Shown here piece by piece: positions 40,277-49,151 of a stretch of 64,000 bases of DNA. The position numbers and the translations under genes are program-made. Position 1 is the stretch's first letter; the number at the start of each line of letters is the position of its first letter. A model generated the notes under the pieces. That model made no database searches. It was not told the DNA's origin and saw only the letters and a program-made list of their open reading frames with translations. This DNA is from Lactobacillus sp. YT155 (GTDB taxonomy: Bacteria; Bacillota; Bacilli; Lactobacillales; Lactobacillaceae): NCBI RefSeq assembly GCF_030504545.1, contig NZ_JAUKWP010000001.1:171255-235254 (forward strand), given 5' to 3'.

Positions 40277-40645
40277 CTACTTCCACCAAAATGTTGTGAT
40301 ATCTTTTTTATTCTCTATATTCCAATCAATCATTTTTGCCAATAAATCGTAATTAACTTCTGTATCGAATGGAATTTTGAACAGCTTGATTCCACTTTCA
40401 TAGCCACTAACTTTGATTTCATCACGGAATGAATCAATTGCTTTTTCTGTTGCCACAGAAAAATGATTCTTGGCCACACTAAATCCAATTATGAATGTCT
40501 CATGATCGGTAAACATTGGTTGTTTCCAAGCGACTCTGGTTTCAAGTTGTGGATACTTTTCTAACACCCATTCAAGAACTTTTGCCAACTGTTGGGCATG
40601 ATCTTGGTTATCAAGTTTTAATAAATACTCATCAAAATTATTCAT
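40277..40645 (-). CDS. DUF1801 (YdhG/iron-chaperone-like) protein
   Basis: 122 aa, soluble frataxin-like alpha/beta fold: RVAWKQPMFTDHETFIIGFSVAKNHFSVATE and YESGIKLFKIPFDTEV are the family core. B. subtilis YdhG (Fra) is a frataxin-like iron chaperone; whether that applies here is inference. ATG at 40645 after AGGGG. Confidence 0.8.
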   Translation of the reverse strand: MNNFDEYLLKLDNQDHAQQLAKVLEWVLEKYPQLETRVAWKQPMFTDHETFIIGFSVAKNHFSVATEKAIDSFRDEIKVSGYESGIKLFKIPFDTEVNYDLLAKMIDWNIENKKDITTFWWK

Positions 40646-40683
40646 GAATTCACCCCTTATTTGGACTATTATACCGTTTCTCA

Positions 40684-40713
40684 CTTGTACAAACTAGCAA
40701 TATCAACTATATT
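40684..40713 (+). repeat. Duplicated promoter, copy 1 (dhaS)
   Basis: A 30-bp sequence identical at 29 of 30 positions to 45203-45232. It contains TTGTAC (40685-40690), 17 nt, TATATT (40708-40713), a usable promoter, and lies about 50 bases upstream of dhaS. The other copy drives pncA. Confidence 0.85.
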
Positions 40714-40763
40714 AAGTCTCATAAGTATTTTAACCTGAAACCAATTTGAACAGGCGGTCTAAC

Positions 40764-41312
40764 TTGTCCTACATAACCCAAAAGAAAATCGCAAACTCAT
40801 GTAAAAACTTAATAGTGACAACTTCTGTTGATGATGTTAATGTGACCGAAATTATGAAGAACATTCATATGCGCCGACAGACTTTCTATAATTTCTTCCT
40901 AGACAAATATGATGCCATTGTCTGGATTTATAATGATGAATTAACTGAAATTATTGATGACAACTTAGATTATGAAAAATGGCAAAACATTATGAAGTTG
41001 TTATGTAAGTATTTTTTTAATAACAGACTTTTCTTTCAAAAAGTTTTACACCACACCACTCAAGTTGACTTGGCGCATAAGACAATCGAAAAACATTTCC
41101 AAAATTTAGTTCAATTAATTTTTAATGATAAAAATTGCCAGCTGGATTCCGAAAGATTAACCTTCAATATCGAATTTCTCGCTGATTCATTGTTAGTTCA
41201 GCTGGATTCTTGGATATCTACTGATAATCCTCGCTCAGTTGAAAAAGAAGTAATATTACTAACTTCTTTCTTAGAAGACACAGTTGCTGGATTTAAAATC
41301 AATCATAAATAG
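40764..41312 (+). CDS. dhaS: TetR-fold activator DhaS of the dihydroxyacetone kinase operon
   Basis: 182 aa. N-terminal HTH (about 1-50, VTEIMKNIHMRRQTFYNFF) with TetR-like pattern; C-terminal helical domain. Family match is to DhaS, which in Lactococcus lactis acts with DhaQ bound to dihydroxyacetone to switch on dhaKLM. Start is the TTG at 40764 after GGCGG, giving MSYITQKKIA; an in-frame TTG at 40746 lacks a ribosome site. It converges on dhaQ with no gap. Its promoter is a near-copy of the pncA promoter. Confidence 0.88.
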   Translation: MSYITQKKIANSCKNLIVTTSVDDVNVTEIMKNIHMRRQTFYNFFLDKYDAIVWIYNDELTEIIDDNLDYEKWQNIMKLLCKYFFNNRLFFQKVLHHTTQVDLAHKTIEKHFQNLVQLIFNDKNCQLDSERLTFNIEFLADSLLVQLDSWISTDNPRSVEKEVILLTSFLEDTVAGFKINHK

Positions 41313-42296
41313 CTATTTCCAAGCAAAGCCACCACATTCTTGGGTCAAATATTCAATCCATTTCTTATCCTTGATTTTTAACAATGTAATTGAAACACCA
41401 GCCATATTATAGGAACTTAAATAACAACCTGATTTCACTAAAATCGGGTTGATTTTTTTTAGTTTGAGCAATTTTACAACGTCATTGGTGAAGATTAGAT
41501 TCTCCATCATCGTCAGATTACCAAGATTATTTACTAAAATCATCATATCTTCATCTTCTGAGGGTTCACTGATTTGAAATAGTTTGTTTACTAACTCTCT
41601 ACCTAATAACTCAGAAGATATGAACTCTTCGCGTCTATAACCTGTCTCACCATGAATCCCTACACCATAAAAGATTTGATTTTCTTCTAAATCAAAAGAC
41701 GGTTTGTTCTCGGCTGGCAATTCTACTCCAGTCATTGCAACCCCAAGTGTATATAAATTGTCATTAATGATTCTGCCTAATTCTAATAATTTATCCGCAT
41801 CTAATCCTTGGCCTGCAGCTGCACCTAAAATTTTGTGAATTAGTACCGTTCCAGCAACACCACGTTTTCTAATATCTTTTGTTTGCGGATCAACAGAAGC
41901 ATCATCATCAATAATAAGTATCTGGACATTGTATCCTGCGGTTTTTAATTGTTTAGCTGCTAATTTAAACTGAGTAATATCTACTTCGAAATTTTTTACA
42001 ATAAAAATAATGGCTTTCTTTTTATCAAAAAGTTCAGTGGTTCCTACAATTTGTTCAGCAACTGGTGGAACGAAGGGTTCACCAACAATTGCCGCATCCA
42101 AGAGATTCTCACCGACATATCCAATATCTAAAGGCTCATGTCCACTACCACCCCCGGAAATCAACACAACCTTTCGCTGATTATCATATATAACACTATT
42201 GAACTCCATCGAAACAGTTAATTCAGGATGAACTTCATTGAGTCCTAAAAGCATTTCTTTAACAACATTTTCTGACTCATTAATTAGTTTCTTCAA
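41313..42296 (-). CDS. dhaQ: DhaK paralogue, co-activator DhaQ-like
   Basis: 327 aa DhaK-fold protein. It keeps GGGSGHEP and the His of GVGIHGETG that would bind dihydroxyacetone covalently, but differs from the true DhaK here (GHEPLD for GHEPLH, GETG for GEPG, FEVDITQF for YSGDVMNF). With dhaS convergent and dhaKLM upstream, it fits DhaQ, the sensor that activates DhaS in L. lactis. Start is the TTG at 42296, GAGG eight bases upstream, matching the family start KKLINESENVV. A second DhaK kinase subunit is the alternative. It follows glpF after a terminator. Confidence 0.8.
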   Translation of the reverse strand: MKKLINESENVVKEMLLGLNEVHPELTVSMEFNSVIYDNQRKVVLISGGGSGHEPLDIGYVGENLLDAAIVGEPFVPPVAEQIVGTTELFDKKKAIIFIVKNFEVDITQFKLAAKQLKTAGYNVQILIIDDDASVDPQTKDIRKRGVAGTVLIHKILGAAAGQGLDADKLLELGRIINDNLYTLGVAMTGVELPAENKPSFDLEENQIFYGVGIHGETGYRREEFISSELLGRELVNKLFQISEPSEDEDMMILVNNLGNLTMMENLIFTNDVVKLLKLKKINPILVKSGCYLSSYNMAGVSITLLKIKDKKWIEYLTQECGGFAWK

Positions 42297-42334
42297 TTGC
42301 AAAACCTCAGTATTTCGTTTTTCCTAATTTTATC

Positions 42335-42366
42335 AAAAAAAGCATCCAAACAGTAGGATGCTTTTT
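42335..42366 (-). terminator. Terminator between glpF and dhaQ
   Basis: Stem AGCATCC / GGATGCT with T-run on the minus strand just after glpF; dhaQ would be reached by read-through or a weak own promoter. Confidence 0.88.
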
Positions 42367-42368
42367 CA

Positions 42369-43088
42369 TTAAGGGATTAAGTTATATAAACCTGCTCCTA
42401 ATATTCCTCCAACAATTGGTCCAAATACTGGAACCCAACTGTATGCCCAATCAGATTGGCCTTTATTAGCAATAGGTAAAATTTGATGAATTAATCTTGG
42501 TCCTAAATCTCTAGCAGGGTTGATAGCATAACCAGTTTCTCCACCTAGTGAGAAACCAATTGCTGTAATCAATACACCGACTGCCATCGGATTAAGTCCA
42601 TCAGTAAATTGGCCTCTGGTAAATGCTAGTAAGCCAAATACTAAAACAAATGTACCAATTGCTTCAGCAACAAAGTTAGCACCATAACTTCTAATTGCTG
42701 GACCTGTTGCAAATGAACCCAGAATTGCACCCTGATCTTCTGTTTCTTTCCAGTGAGGTAGGTATTGTAACCAAACCAAAATTGCTCCGACCATGGCTCC
42801 TAATGTTTGCGCAATGATATATGGAACTACATAGGCCCATTCAATATTCCCAGCTATTGCCATCCCAATTGTGACTGCGGGATTCAAGTGTGCAGGACTT
42901 AGAAAGGCTGATGCATAAACACCAATTACTACTGCAAGTCCCCATCCTAAAGCGATTGCAATCCATCCTGCGCCTTCAGCTTTAGATTTCTTCAAACTAA
43001 CTGCGGCAACTACACCGTCACCAAGTAATACCAAAATCATGGTACCAATAAATTCACCTAACAATTGCAAAAACAAACTATCATTCAT
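42369..43088 (-). CDS. glpF: Glycerol uptake facilitator / aquaglyceroporin
   Basis: 239 aa with six membrane helices and both half-helices: NPA in HLNPAVTIGM (residues about 67-76) and NPAR in INPARDLGPR (about 195-204). The Asp after the second NPAR is typical of glycerol-conducting members. Fourth gene of the dha operon, supplying glycerol or dihydroxyacetone. ATG after GGAG. Confidence 0.93.
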   Translation of the reverse strand: MNDSLFLQLLGEFIGTMILVLLGDGVVAAVSLKKSKAEGAGWIAIALGWGLAVVIGVYASAFLSPAHLNPAVTIGMAIAGNIEWAYVVPYIIAQTLGAMVGAILVWLQYLPHWKETEDQGAILGSFATGPAIRSYGANFVAEAIGTFVLVFGLLAFTRGQFTDGLNPMAVGVLITAIGFSLGGETGYAINPARDLGPRLIHQILPIANKGQSDWAYSWVPVFGPIVGGILGAGLYNLIP

Positions 43089-43106
43089 AATAAATTCTCC
43101 GTCATT

Positions 43107-43478
43107 CTATTTAATAATAAGTGGTTCTAATTCTTTTTTGATTTGTTCAATTGGCACATTTACTTGCAATAAAGCGGCTGCAGAATATGCGCTTTCTATA
43201 AACGCTGTGTTAAAAATATGCAGTTTCTTATCAGATAATTCTTCAGCCAATTCAAGATTCATTTTTGAACTACCTAAGTCGTAAAAGACTAGTAGTTCTT
43301 CACCTTCATTGTTTTCAATGGCTGCACTGATTTTTTCGATACTGGTTCCTACATCATTATCTTCAGTACCACCAGCAGTTGTAATTGGGACATCTTTTGC
43401 TACTTGTTCAATTAATCTATTCACACCAAATACCACTTCCGAAACATGTGATACTAATAAAATTCCGTACTTCGTCAT
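43107..43478 (-). CDS. dhaM: PTS-dependent dihydroxyacetone kinase phosphotransferase subunit DhaM
   Basis: 123 aa single-domain EIIA-mannose-like protein. Phospho-accepting His near residue 10 in GILLVSHVSEV; GTSIEKISAAIE and VFYDLGSSKMNLELA follow. It receives phosphate from HPr and passes it to ADP bound on DhaL. Unlike E. coli DhaM it lacks fused HPr and EI domains, as usual in Firmicutes. Start follows GAGG. Confidence 0.93.
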   Translation of the reverse strand: MTKYGILLVSHVSEVVFGVNRLIEQVAKDVPITTAGGTEDNDVGTSIEKISAAIENNEGEELLVFYDLGSSKMNLELAEELSDKKLHIFNTAFIESAYSAAALLQVNVPIEQIKKELEPLIIK

Positions 43479-43493
43479 TATTTATTCCTCAAC

Positions 43494-44072
43494 TTATTTA
43501 GTAACTTCAATTAATGTTTTGAATAACATTCCTGATGATGCTGCGCCCGGATCAATGTGTCCAATTGATCTTTCACCCAGATATGATGAACGTCCTTTTT
43601 TTCCTTGCATATCTTTAGTTGATTCCACAAAACTGTCGACTTTTTCAGCAGTTAGTTGCCCATTTTTTAAGACTTCTGAAGTAGGAATCCAAACATCAAG
43701 CATTGTTTTATCAGCGGCACTTGCACCACCACGTTTAGCAATTCCAGCAGTACCAGCGGCAATTAATTCTGCTAAATCTTCACTATTTTGAGCAGCTTTT
43801 GCCATCTCGAGAAAGGCAGTTCCATAAAGTGGTCCCGATGCTCCACCAACTTTTGTCATCAAAGCCATGGCAATGACTTTGAAACTGTCAGCTATTTCAG
43901 TTGGATTCTTTTCTTCCAAATTTTCAATAACAGCAATCATTCCACGGTCCATGTTGTTCCCGTGATCACCATCACCGATTGCATCGTCTAGGTCACTTAA
44001 ATATTCTTTGTTAGTTGCTATTTCTTTAGCAAAAAGTTGCATCCATTTTTGAATTTGTTTACTATCTAACAT
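43494..44072 (-). CDS. dhaL: Dihydroxyacetone kinase ADP-binding subunit DhaL
   Basis: 192 aa helical-barrel protein. The nucleotide/Mg site DAIGDGDHGNNMDRG near residues 30-44 and GGASGPLYGTAFLEMA, plus RSSYLGERSIGHIDPGAASS, are textbook DhaL motifs. ATG at 44072 lies 11 nt inside dhaK after GGGG; the longer open frame is an artefact of overlap. Confidence 0.94.
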   Translation of the reverse strand: MLDSKQIQKWMQLFAKEIATNKEYLSDLDDAIGDGDHGNNMDRGMIAVIENLEEKNPTEIADSFKVIAMALMTKVGGASGPLYGTAFLEMAKAAQNSEDLAELIAAGTAGIAKRGGASAADKTMLDVWIPTSEVLKNGQLTAEKVDSFVESTKDMQGKKGRSSYLGERSIGHIDPGAASSGMLFKTLIEVTK

Positions 44073-45072
44073 TTGTGTCACCCCATCCAATTGTATTAGC
44101 CGAATCATTCAATTCCTTCAACCATTCATCATCTGTCAACTCTAATAATGTCAAGGAAACTCCAGCCATCTCAAGTGAAGTTACATATGAACCAACTTTT
44201 GTGAAAAGAACATTTGCTTTCTTTTCTTCTAGTTTATTCAAAACATCATTCATGAAGACATATTGTTCCATCAACGGTGTTGCACCTAAACCATTAGTCA
44301 AAACGGCAAATTTTTTACCTGATAATCCATCATATGAAGCATCTAATTTAGTAATTAATTCCTCGACTAATTTTTTAGATTCAACTAGTTTTTCGCGTTT
44401 ATATCCTGGTTCTCCATGAATACCAACACCATATTCAATTTCGTCATCAGCAATTTCAAAACCTGGTTTTCCAACTTCAGGTACAGTTGCAGGTTTTAGA
44501 GCCACCCCGATAGTTTTTGTCTGTTCAATTACTTTTTTACCAAGAGTAGCTAAGTCTTCTAATGACATACCATTTTCAGCAGCTGATCCAATGATCTTTT
44601 CAACAAGAATTGTTCCAGCTACACCACGTTTCCCTTGTGTATAGGTACTATCTTCAACTGCAATATCATCATCAACAATAACTTGTTCAACCTTAATATC
44701 TTCCATTTCAGCCATATCTTTGGCAATGTCAAAGTTCATCACATCACCAGAATAATTCTTAACAATTAAAAGCACTCCCATTCCTTGGTCGCTTTCCTTA
44801 ATTGCTGCTAAAACTTCATCAGGAGTTGGAGAAGTGAACACTTGTCCACAAACTGCCGCATCAAGCATACCTTTACCAACGAAACCAGCATGCAATGGTT
44901 CATGTCCACTACCACCACCAGATACAATTCCTACTTTTTTCTTTTTGTCGCCGTCATTTCTAGCTACAACGTACGTTCCTTCAATTTGTTTCAAGTAGTT
45001 TGGATATGAGCGAACAAGCCCATTGACCATTTCTGGAATAATATCACTCGGATTGTTAATAATTTTTTTCAT
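44062..45072 (-). CDS. dhaK: Dihydroxyacetone kinase substrate-binding subunit DhaK
   Basis: 336 aa. Binds dihydroxyacetone covalently through the His of GVGIHGEPG near residue 220; GGGSGHEPLHAGFVG holds the general-base His, and Asp in KNYSGDVMNF completes the site. First gene of dhaK-dhaL-dhaM-glpF-(dhaQ). Start follows GAAAGGA. Controlled by a promoter with DhaS-type operator and cre (separate entry). Confidence 0.95.
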   Translation of the reverse strand: MKKIINNPSDIIPEMVNGLVRSYPNYLKQIEGTYVVARNDGDKKKKVGIVSGGGSGHEPLHAGFVGKGMLDAAVCGQVFTSPTPDEVLAAIKESDQGMGVLLIVKNYSGDVMNFDIAKDMAEMEDIKVEQVIVDDDIAVEDSTYTQGKRGVAGTILVEKIIGSAAENGMSLEDLATLGKKVIEQTKTIGVALKPATVPEVGKPGFEIADDEIEYGVGIHGEPGYKREKLVESKKLVEELITKLDASYDGLSGKKFAVLTNGLGATPLMEQYVFMNDVLNKLEEKKANVLFTKVGSYVTSLEMAGVSLTLLELTDDEWLKELNDSANTIGWGDTNVR

Positions 45073-45104
45073 AGTTTTGATGTCCTTTCGTATTTGTTGT
45101 CTTT

Positions 45105-45157
45105 ATTGTAAATTGTAAGCGCTTTATTTGAAAGGGACAGAACTCGGATTCTGTCCC
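45105..45157 (-). promoter_or_regulatory. dhaK promoter with DhaS-type operator and cre
   Basis: Palindrome GGGACAGAA-N6-TTCTGTCCC (45134-45157) has the same GGACA half-site and 8-6-8 spacing as the L. lactis DhaS operator. It abuts -35 TTTCAA (45128-45133); after 17 nt comes -10 TACAAT (45105-45110). The spacer contains cre TGTAAGCGCTTTAT (45114-45127; 12 of 14 positions fit). This suggests DhaS activation at a poor -35 and CcpA repression. Confidence 0.82.
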
Positions 45158-45202
45158 CTTATTTATTAATTGATTTGCCAGTGTCCAAAATCAGATTCTT
45201 TG

Positions 45203-45232
45203 CTTGTACAAACTAACAATATCAACTATATT
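45203..45232 (+). repeat. Duplicated promoter, copy 2 (pncA)
   Basis: Near-identical (29/30) to 40684-40713. TTGTAC (45204-45209), 17 nt, TATATT (45227-45232), just upstream of the pncA ribosome site. Confidence 0.85.
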
Positions 45233-45259
45233 CAAACTATAAACTTTAGGAGAAAATTT

Positions 45260-45814
45260 ATGGATGCAAATAAAGAAGCTCTACTAATTATTGATTACAC
45301 CAATGATTTCGTTGCCGATGATGGTGCTTTGACTTGTGGCAAGCCCGGTCAAGAAATTGAAGATTACATTGTTAATCTGGCTGACAATATGAAAGAAAAT
45401 GCGTTTATTTACTTACCTACAGATATTCATGTCAAAGATGATCCTTTCCATCCTGAAACCAAATTATTCCCAATTCATAATCAAGAAAACACTTGGGGTC
45501 GTGAACTCTATGGTAAGTTAGCTCCTTGGTACCAAGCTAACAAATCCAATACCGTTCAATTGATGGATAAGACTCGTTACAGTTCATTTGCTGGTACTAA
45601 TCTTGATATTTTATTAAGAGAACGTCATGTTGATACGGTGCATTTAGTCGGAGTTTGTTCTGATATTTGTGTGTTGCATACTGCAGTTGATGCTTACAAT
45701 CTTGGTTACAAGATTGTAATTCATGAAAAAGGAATTGCTACCTTTACTGATAACGGTCAAGAATGGTCGCTCAATCATTTCAAAAACTCATTAGGAGCCA
45801 CAATAAAAGAGTAA
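45260..45814 (+). CDS. pncA: Nicotinamidase (isochorismatase-fold)
   Basis: 184 aa cysteine hydrolase of the B. subtilis YueJ/PncA type. Catalytic triad: Asp in IIDYTNDFV, Lys in DKTRYSSFAGT, Cys in VGVCSDICVLHTAVDA; metal site D-x-H in PTDIHVKDDPFHPET. It converts nicotinamide to nicotinate for NAD salvage. ATG at 45260 after AGGAG. Divergent from dhaK and sharing a promoter sequence with dhaS, it may be co-regulated with glycerol metabolism, which needs NAD. Confidence 0.88.
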   Translation: MDANKEALLIIDYTNDFVADDGALTCGKPGQEIEDYIVNLADNMKENAFIYLPTDIHVKDDPFHPETKLFPIHNQENTWGRELYGKLAPWYQANKSNTVQLMDKTRYSSFAGTNLDILLRERHVDTVHLVGVCSDICVLHTAVDAYNLGYKIVIHEKGIATFTDNGQEWSLNHFKNSLGATIKE

Positions 45815-45837
45815 GCAGATTGCTTACTCTTTTTTAT
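45804..45837. terminator. Bidirectional terminator pncA / SDR
   Basis: Stem AAAAGAGTAAGCA / TGCTTACTCTTTT containing the pncA stop codon; convergent genes on each side. Confidence 0.9.
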
Positions 45838-45839
45838 CT

Positions 45840-46586
45840 CTATGACATTGTCCAGCCACCATCAACTGGCAAGGCAACTCCGGTAACGTAACTAGCCATA
45901 TCACTAGCTAGATATAATGCTGCTTTAGCAACATCATCTGGTTGAGCAAATTTTTTCAATGGAATTGGTGCTAAGAATCCATTTCTCATATTGTCATCTT
46001 CTAGTACTTCTTTAGTAAGTCCTGTTTCACCAGTACCTGGACAGATTGCGTTGGCTCTAATGCCATCTTTGGCGTAATCAACGGCAACAGCTTTGGTGAG
46101 TGAAATTACACCACCTTTTGAGGCCCCATAGGCTACAGCTTGAGGGAATCCAATGATTCCACCAGCAGAAGCAGTGTTGAGAATTACCCCTTTGGTTTTC
46201 TTTAAATGGGGAAGTGCATATTTTGTACCTAAGAAAACCGACTTCAAATCAATATTGATGACTTTGTCCCATTGTTCTTCGGTAACTTCTTCAGCAGTTC
46301 CGGGGATGAAAATTCCAGCATTATTGAAGATAATATCTAGTTTTCCAAATTTTGTTACAGCTTCATTTACAAAACCTTCTACATCTTTAGCACTAGAAAC
46401 ATCGGCTTTTATAGCAATGGCTTCTCCACCTTGATCATTAATTTCTTTAACAACCGCTTGGAGCTTGTCTAGATCATAATCTACGGCAACAACTTTTGCC
46501 CCGTGTTGAGCAAACAACTTACTGGTGGCTTCACCAAAACCTGAAGCAGCACCCGTAACAATAGCAACTTTATTCTTCAAATGCAT
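45840..46586 (-). CDS. Short-chain dehydrogenase/reductase
   Basis: 248 aa Rossmann protein: TGAASGFGEATSKLF cofactor motif, NNAGIF, catalytic Ser in NTASAGG and YGASKGGV (Tyr-x3-Lys), DGIRANAICPGTGETGL. Asp in VAVDYDLDKL after strand 2 suggests NAD(H) preference. Substrate unknown; similar to FabG/glucose dehydrogenase-like SDRs. ATG after GGGAGG. Monocistronic. Confidence 0.9.
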   Translation of the reverse strand: MHLKNKVAIVTGAASGFGEATSKLFAQHGAKVVAVDYDLDKLQAVVKEINDQGGEAIAIKADVSSAKDVEGFVNEAVTKFGKLDIIFNNAGIFIPGTAEEVTEEQWDKVINIDLKSVFLGTKYALPHLKKTKGVILNTASAGGIIGFPQAVAYGASKGGVISLTKAVAVDYAKDGIRANAICPGTGETGLTKEVLEDDNMRNGFLAPIPLKKFAQPDDVAKAALYLASDMASYVTGVALPVDGGWTMS

Positions 46587-46670
46587 TCAAAAACCCTCCC
46601 TTGTGTATTAGTTCACAAAAAAATTATACATCAAGTATTCATTAAATACACTTGAATTAGCTTCTACCTA

Positions 46671-46701
46671 CAAAAAAAGCAAACCCTAAGGTTTGCTTTT
46701 T
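46671..46701 (-). terminator. Terminator of short UvrA gene
   Basis: Stem AAGCAAACC / GGTTTGCTT with T-run on the minus strand, next to the stop codon. Confidence 0.88.
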
Positions 46702-48943
46702 AGATATAGTTTTTGGTTATCGAATTTTTAGCATTCTTAATTCCAGAAACTTGTCCTTCATAAACAATTTGACCACCATGTGAGCCACCATCTGGACCGA
46801 TATCAATAATCCAATCGGCTGAACGCATAACGTCGGTATTGTGCTCAATAACGATAACTGTATTTTTCTTAGCTACTAAGTCATTGATAATTCGAATGAT
46901 ATTCTCAACATCTGAGGTATGTAAGCCGGTTGTTGGCTCATCGAGAATATAGATATTACCTTTTTTATTCAATTCGTTAGCTATCTTCAAACGTTGTCCT
47001 TCACCACCTGACAATGTATCTAATGATTGTCCCAGTGATAGATATCCTAAACCTACATTCAATAAATTGTCTAAATTAGTATTAATCTTTTTGTCATCAA
47101 AGAATTCTCTAGCTTGTTCAACTGATAAGCTCATCACTTCGACAATGTTTTTTCCATTTAATTGATATCCCAGAACTTCTTTAGCATATCGTGAGCCACG
47201 ACAAGTTGGGCATTCAATTTCGGCATTATCCATAAATGATAGATTCAACTCAATGACACCTTTTCCATTACATTCTGGACAAGCCCCCTTGGAATTGTAA
47301 CTGAATAAGCTATCTTTAACGTCGTTTGCTTGAGCAAATAGTTTACGAATTTGGTTCATAATCCCTGTGTAGGTAGCTGAATTAGAACGACTGTTAGCAT
47401 GCAAAGCGTTTTGGGAAATTTCAATTGCTTCTGGGCGTTCACTAGCAAACACTTGATCAACTAGCGTACTTTTCCCAGATCCAGCAACTCCGGTAACCAC
47501 CGTAAATAGTCCCTCAGGAACTTTCAATTGAACGTTTTGTAAATTGTGTAAAGAACTAACTTTACTCTCAATAAAGTTCTCAGCAGTTCTTGGGTTATCA
47601 TTCATTGGCAATTGTGACTGCAAGTAGTTACCAGTCAATGTGTCTGAAGTTAGTAAACCTTGATAGTCACCGGTGTACATAATTTCGCCACCATGAGCTC
47701 CAGCTTTGGGACCAACATCAATCACATAATCGGCAATTTTAATAACATCTGGATCATGTTCAACTACGATTACCGTATTGCCTTTATCACGTAACTTCAA
47801 TAGTAGGTCGTTTAAGCGGTAAACATCCCTTGGATGTAATCCGGTACTTGGTTCATCAAGAATATAGGTCAAGTCTGTCAAACTGTTAGACAGATACTTA
47901 ACTGTCTTAACACGTTGAGATTCCCCACCTGATAAGGATGTCGTCTCTCGGGTTAAACTCAGATAATCTAATCCAATGCCAATTAAATCATTCACACGTT
48001 TTTGAATATCAGCGATAATTGGTTTCATTGCTTCATCTTTAAAATCATCTAAGGTCGCAACTAATTCATCTAGTTGCATGTCAGTCAAATCAAAGATATT
48101 AAAACCATTAATCTTTGAATTCAAAACTTCTTGATTGAATCTTTTACCTTCACAAACATCACATTCAGTCATTATTGCAAACTTATCAATATTTTTTTGA
48201 TTTGAAGATGTGGTTTCTTTTCCAGAATTAACATTAATTCGTAGAAATAAATCCTCGACTCCTTCAAAAACAAATTCACGATTTAACTTATTATCATCAC
48301 TTTTGGGAATTGTAACTCCTCCATGAAGCAATAATTTCATTTCAGAATCAGAAAAATCCTTAATCGGTTTTTCAATATCAAATAATCGTGAACTAGTAAG
48401 CATCGTCATATAATAGGAATTAGCGCCATATCCCGGTAATTGAATTCCACCTTCAGAAATTGATTTATCATAATCAAAGGCTGATTCACGATTCAAAACA
48501 TAACTACGGCCAATTCCTTGGCACTTGAGACACATTCCCACAGGATCGTTGAAAGAGAATGCATTGGCGGCATCACCATATCTAGGCTCACCAAATCGGG
48601 AAAATAAAACTCTAAAAAGTGGATTAATATCACTGATAGTTCCTAAAGTAGAACGAGCGTTTCCACCAAGTTGCTTCTGATCAATTGTAATTACCGTTGA
48701 TAAATTCTTGATATCATAAACATCTGGACGTTTATAATGAGGTAAAAACATTCTCGCAAAACTACTATATGTACTATTAAGTTGTCTACCAGCTTCTTGA
48801 GCAATGGTGTCAAAAACAATTGATGACTTTCCTGAGCCAGATACTCCGGTAAATACCACTAACTTGTGTTTAGGAATATTCAAACTGACATTCTTCAAAT
48901 TGTTCTCATTATCATTGATTATCTCTATAAATTGACTTGTCAT
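46700..48943 (-). CDS. UvrA-like ABC ATPase (short class II UvrA paralogue)
   Basis: 747 aa, about 200 shorter than canonical UvrA. Two ABC modules: Walker A FTGVSGSGKSSIVFD and VTGVAGSGKSTLVDQ; signatures TSLSGGESQRVK and DTLSGGEGQRLK; Walker B YILDEPSTGLH / YILDEPTTGLH. Zinc finger CPECNGKG...CPTCRGSR is present; a second Cys pair sits in CLKCQGIGR and CDVCEGKRF. Such paralogues are linked to tolerance of DNA-binding drugs (DrrC-like) but lack the UvrB-interacting insert. ATG at 48943 after GGAAGG. Monocistronic. Confidence 0.9.
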   Translation of the reverse strand: MTSQFIEIINDNENNLKNVSLNIPKHKLVVFTGVSGSGKSSIVFDTIAQEAGRQLNSTYSSFARMFLPHYKRPDVYDIKNLSTVITIDQKQLGGNARSTLGTISDINPLFRVLFSRFGEPRYGDAANAFSFNDPVGMCLKCQGIGRSYVLNRESAFDYDKSISEGGIQLPGYGANSYYMTMLTSSRLFDIEKPIKDFSDSEMKLLLHGGVTIPKSDDNKLNREFVFEGVEDLFLRINVNSGKETTSSNQKNIDKFAIMTECDVCEGKRFNQEVLNSKINGFNIFDLTDMQLDELVATLDDFKDEAMKPIIADIQKRVNDLIGIGLDYLSLTRETTSLSGGESQRVKTVKYLSNSLTDLTYILDEPSTGLHPRDVYRLNDLLLKLRDKGNTVIVVEHDPDVIKIADYVIDVGPKAGAHGGEIMYTGDYQGLLTSDTLTGNYLQSQLPMNDNPRTAENFIESKVSSLHNLQNVQLKVPEGLFTVVTGVAGSGKSTLVDQVFASERPEAIEISQNALHANSRSNSATYTGIMNQIRKLFAQANDVKDSLFSYNSKGACPECNGKGVIELNLSFMDNAEIECPTCRGSRYAKEVLGYQLNGKNIVEVMSLSVEQAREFFDDKKINTNLDNLLNVGLGYLSLGQSLDTLSGGEGQRLKIANELNKKGNIYILDEPTTGLHTSDVENIIRIINDLVAKKNTVIVIEHNTDVMRSADWIIDIGPDGGSHGGQIVYEGQVSGIKNAKNSITKNYI

Positions 48944-49151
48944 AGCTTTCCTTCCCAATTCATATTTTTGCGGCGCGAATTATTATTATAAGAAATTATT
49001 AGTCAAAAAACAAGCAAAATTTTATGTATAAAAACACTATAATATCAGTCATTTATCCACATAAACTTGTGAGCATATTTCGTGCAATTTTTTCAATTTG
49101 GACTTAGAATATAGTTGTAAATAAGAGAGACAAGAAAGGGAGGTGATTCCG

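Noticed and set aside
43309-43791. 160-codon plus-strand open frame over dhaL/dhaM
   Set aside because: Spans two well-supported genes on the other strand, lacks a ribosome site and resembles no protein.
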